A stretch of 64,000 nt of DNA. Origin: Alkalicoccus daliensis. Its GTDB lineage: Bacteria > Bacillota > Bacilli > Bacillales > Salisediminibacteriaceae. The stretch covers positions 270,130 to 334,129 of the forward strand of contig NZ_FNIL01000003.1 in the NCBI RefSeq assembly GCF_900103955.1, read 5' to 3'. The position numbers were made by a program, and so were the translations under genes. Under the pieces are notes generated by a model. That model did no database searches. It was given only the letters and a program-made list of their open reading frames with translations, and had not been told where the DNA came from. Every line of letters begins with the position of its first letter. Position 1 is the first letter of the stretch. Below, one piece after another: positions 63,195-64,000 of the stretch.

Positions 63195-64000
63195 ATGAAT
63201 GATACCACAAAATTTGTTGGTCTGGACGTCTCCAAGAACACGATTGCTGTTGCGATCGCCGATGCAGGTCGAGATGCTCCTCGCTTTTGGGGCACCATCC
63301 CGCATACGGTAGAAAATGTTCGAAAGTTGATGCGTAAACTCGGTCCATCGGACCATCTGCGTGTCTGTTATGAAGCCGGTCCTACGGGCTATCCATTGTA
63401 TCGGCTGCTACTCTCTCTCGGTATCTCTTGTGACATTATCGCCCCCTCTCTCATTCCCCAACGACCGGGTGAGCGGGTGAAAACAGATCGTCGGGATGCG
63501 CTTCGGCTCGCACAACTGTATCGTGCCGGAGAGTTAACCTCGATTTACGTGCCGACGGAAGCAGATGAAGCACTGCGCGATCTGGTGCGCTGCCGAGAAG
63601 ATGCAAAAGAAGATGAACTTCGGACCCGTCAAAGGTTGAGCAAGTTTCTCCTGCGCCACGAGCTTCGACCGCCGCAAGGCGTGAAGCGCCAAACGAAAAA
63701 ATACAGAGAGTGGTTAGATACACTGAAGTTCTCTCAGGATACCCTGCGGGTCGTTTTCCGGGAATATTACCATCAGCTCAAAGAAATGGAACTACGCGTG
63801 CAACGGCTGGAAGACGAAATCTATACTCAGTCGATTCAAGGGGTTCACGCCCCCATGATTCAGGCACTTCAATGCCTCAAAGGGGTGGCACTCATTACAG
63901 CCATCGGAATTGTCGCAGAAATTGGATCCTTTCATCGGTTCCGCACCCCCGGACAATTGATGGCATACGCCGGTCTCGTCCCCTCCGAATACTCGAGCGG
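63195..64000 (+). CDS. IS110-family transposase (DEDD type), partial
   Basis: 268 residues are visible before the window ends. The ATG at 63195 follows AAAGGAG. The N-terminal RuvC-like DEDD domain has Asp in GLDVSKNTIAVAIAD (about 11), Glu in CYEAGPTGYPLY (about 60) and the Asp pair in KTDRRDALRLAQLYRAG (about 98 and 101), preceded by APSLIPQRPGERV. A helical region (about 130-220) follows, then the start of the Tnp_IS110 C-terminal domain: LKGVALITAIGIVAEIGSFHRFRTPGQLMAYAGLVPSEYSSG. The catalytic Ser of the second domain should lie past the edge. No frameshift or stop was seen, so the gene may be intact. Confidence 0.95.
   Translation, partial: MNDTTKFVGLDVSKNTIAVAIADAGRDAPRFWGTIPHTVENVRKLMRKLGPSDHLRVCYEAGPTGYPLYRLLLSLGISCDIIAPSLIPQRPGERVKTDRRDALRLAQLYRAGELTSIYVPTEADEALRDLVRCREDAKEDELRTRQRLSKFLLRHELRPPQGVKRQTKKYREWLDTLKFSQDTLRVVFREYYHQLKEMELRVQRLEDEIYTQSIQGVHAPMIQALQCLKGVALITAIGIVAEIGSFHRFRTPGQLMAYAGLVPSEYSS

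Larger units (their letters stand above)
63066..64000 (+). mobile_element. IS110-family insertion sequence, left part (cut by window edge)
   Basis: The transposase gene starts at 63195 and runs off the window. The left end of the element is not certain. IS110 elements lack long terminal inverted repeats, so I place it between the repeat at 63065 and the start codon. The right end is outside the window. Confidence 0.7.

Overview
The window looks like chromosomal DNA of a low-to-mid GC, Gram-positive, spore-forming type bacterium of the family Bacillaceae. The core genes match Bacillus subtilis families and largely its gene order (yerA, yerC, pcrB-pcrA-ligA-camS, gatCAB, dgkB, rlmCD). Many proteins are rich in Glu and Asp, which hints at a halophilic or alkaliphilic relative; this is inference. 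I found no rRNA, tRNA, integrase or CRISPR array.

Region 1 (1-4043) holds ordinary genes: the start of a lipoprotein, a TPR protein, a DUF429 protein, a CsbD-type stress protein with a SigmaB-like promoter, and a DUF4349 lipoprotein. Region 2 (about 4100-24180) is an AT-rich accessory island ending at the 3' end of rlmCD. Its left part holds unknown genes and wreckage: a membrane/coiled-coil protein, a decayed paralogue, a gene behind a palindromic operator, a dead gene at 7.6-8.3 kb, and a sigma-factor-like gene split by a frameshift. Its right part is a restriction-modification cluster. The first module is vsr, a C5 cytosine methylase and two predicted nucleases. The second is a tightly packed six-gene operon (9-23 kb region, 14512-23336): Z1-type superfamily II ATPase, MutL/MORC-like GHKL ATPase, two unrecognised proteins, a C5 cytosine methylase and a PD-(D/E)XK protein. 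A decayed vsr copy lies upstream of it. This operon is the most interesting system in the window.

Region 3 (24198-36130) returns to core genes: rlmCD, a SEC-C protein, a LysM cell-wall hydrolase with a long leader, a toprim protein, and a tricarboxylate transporter operon (tctC-tctB-tctA plus an AbrB-duplication membrane protein) behind a CitS/CitT-like two-component system. Region 4 (36150-45230) holds hsp20, an M50-like protein without its catalytic residues, deoR, a LysM chitooligosaccharide-deacetylase-like protein, nupC-deoC, a DUF948 protein, dgkB and small membrane proteins. Region 5 (45518-62481) starts with a nested tandem repeat, then gatCAB, a KinB-like kinase, a P-II-like protein, the pcrB-pcrA-ligA-camS operon, yerC, yerA, a LOG-family gene and a short-chain dehydrogenase. 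The right edge carries palindromic intergenic repeats and an IS110-family transposase cut by the window end.

Two families of non-coding repeats with a period near 21 bases are present: a 310-base element at 35.8 and 58.2 kb, and the larger nested array at 45.5-46.2 kb. Most coding assignments rest on recognised motifs and family resemblance from reading the translations; no database search was run.
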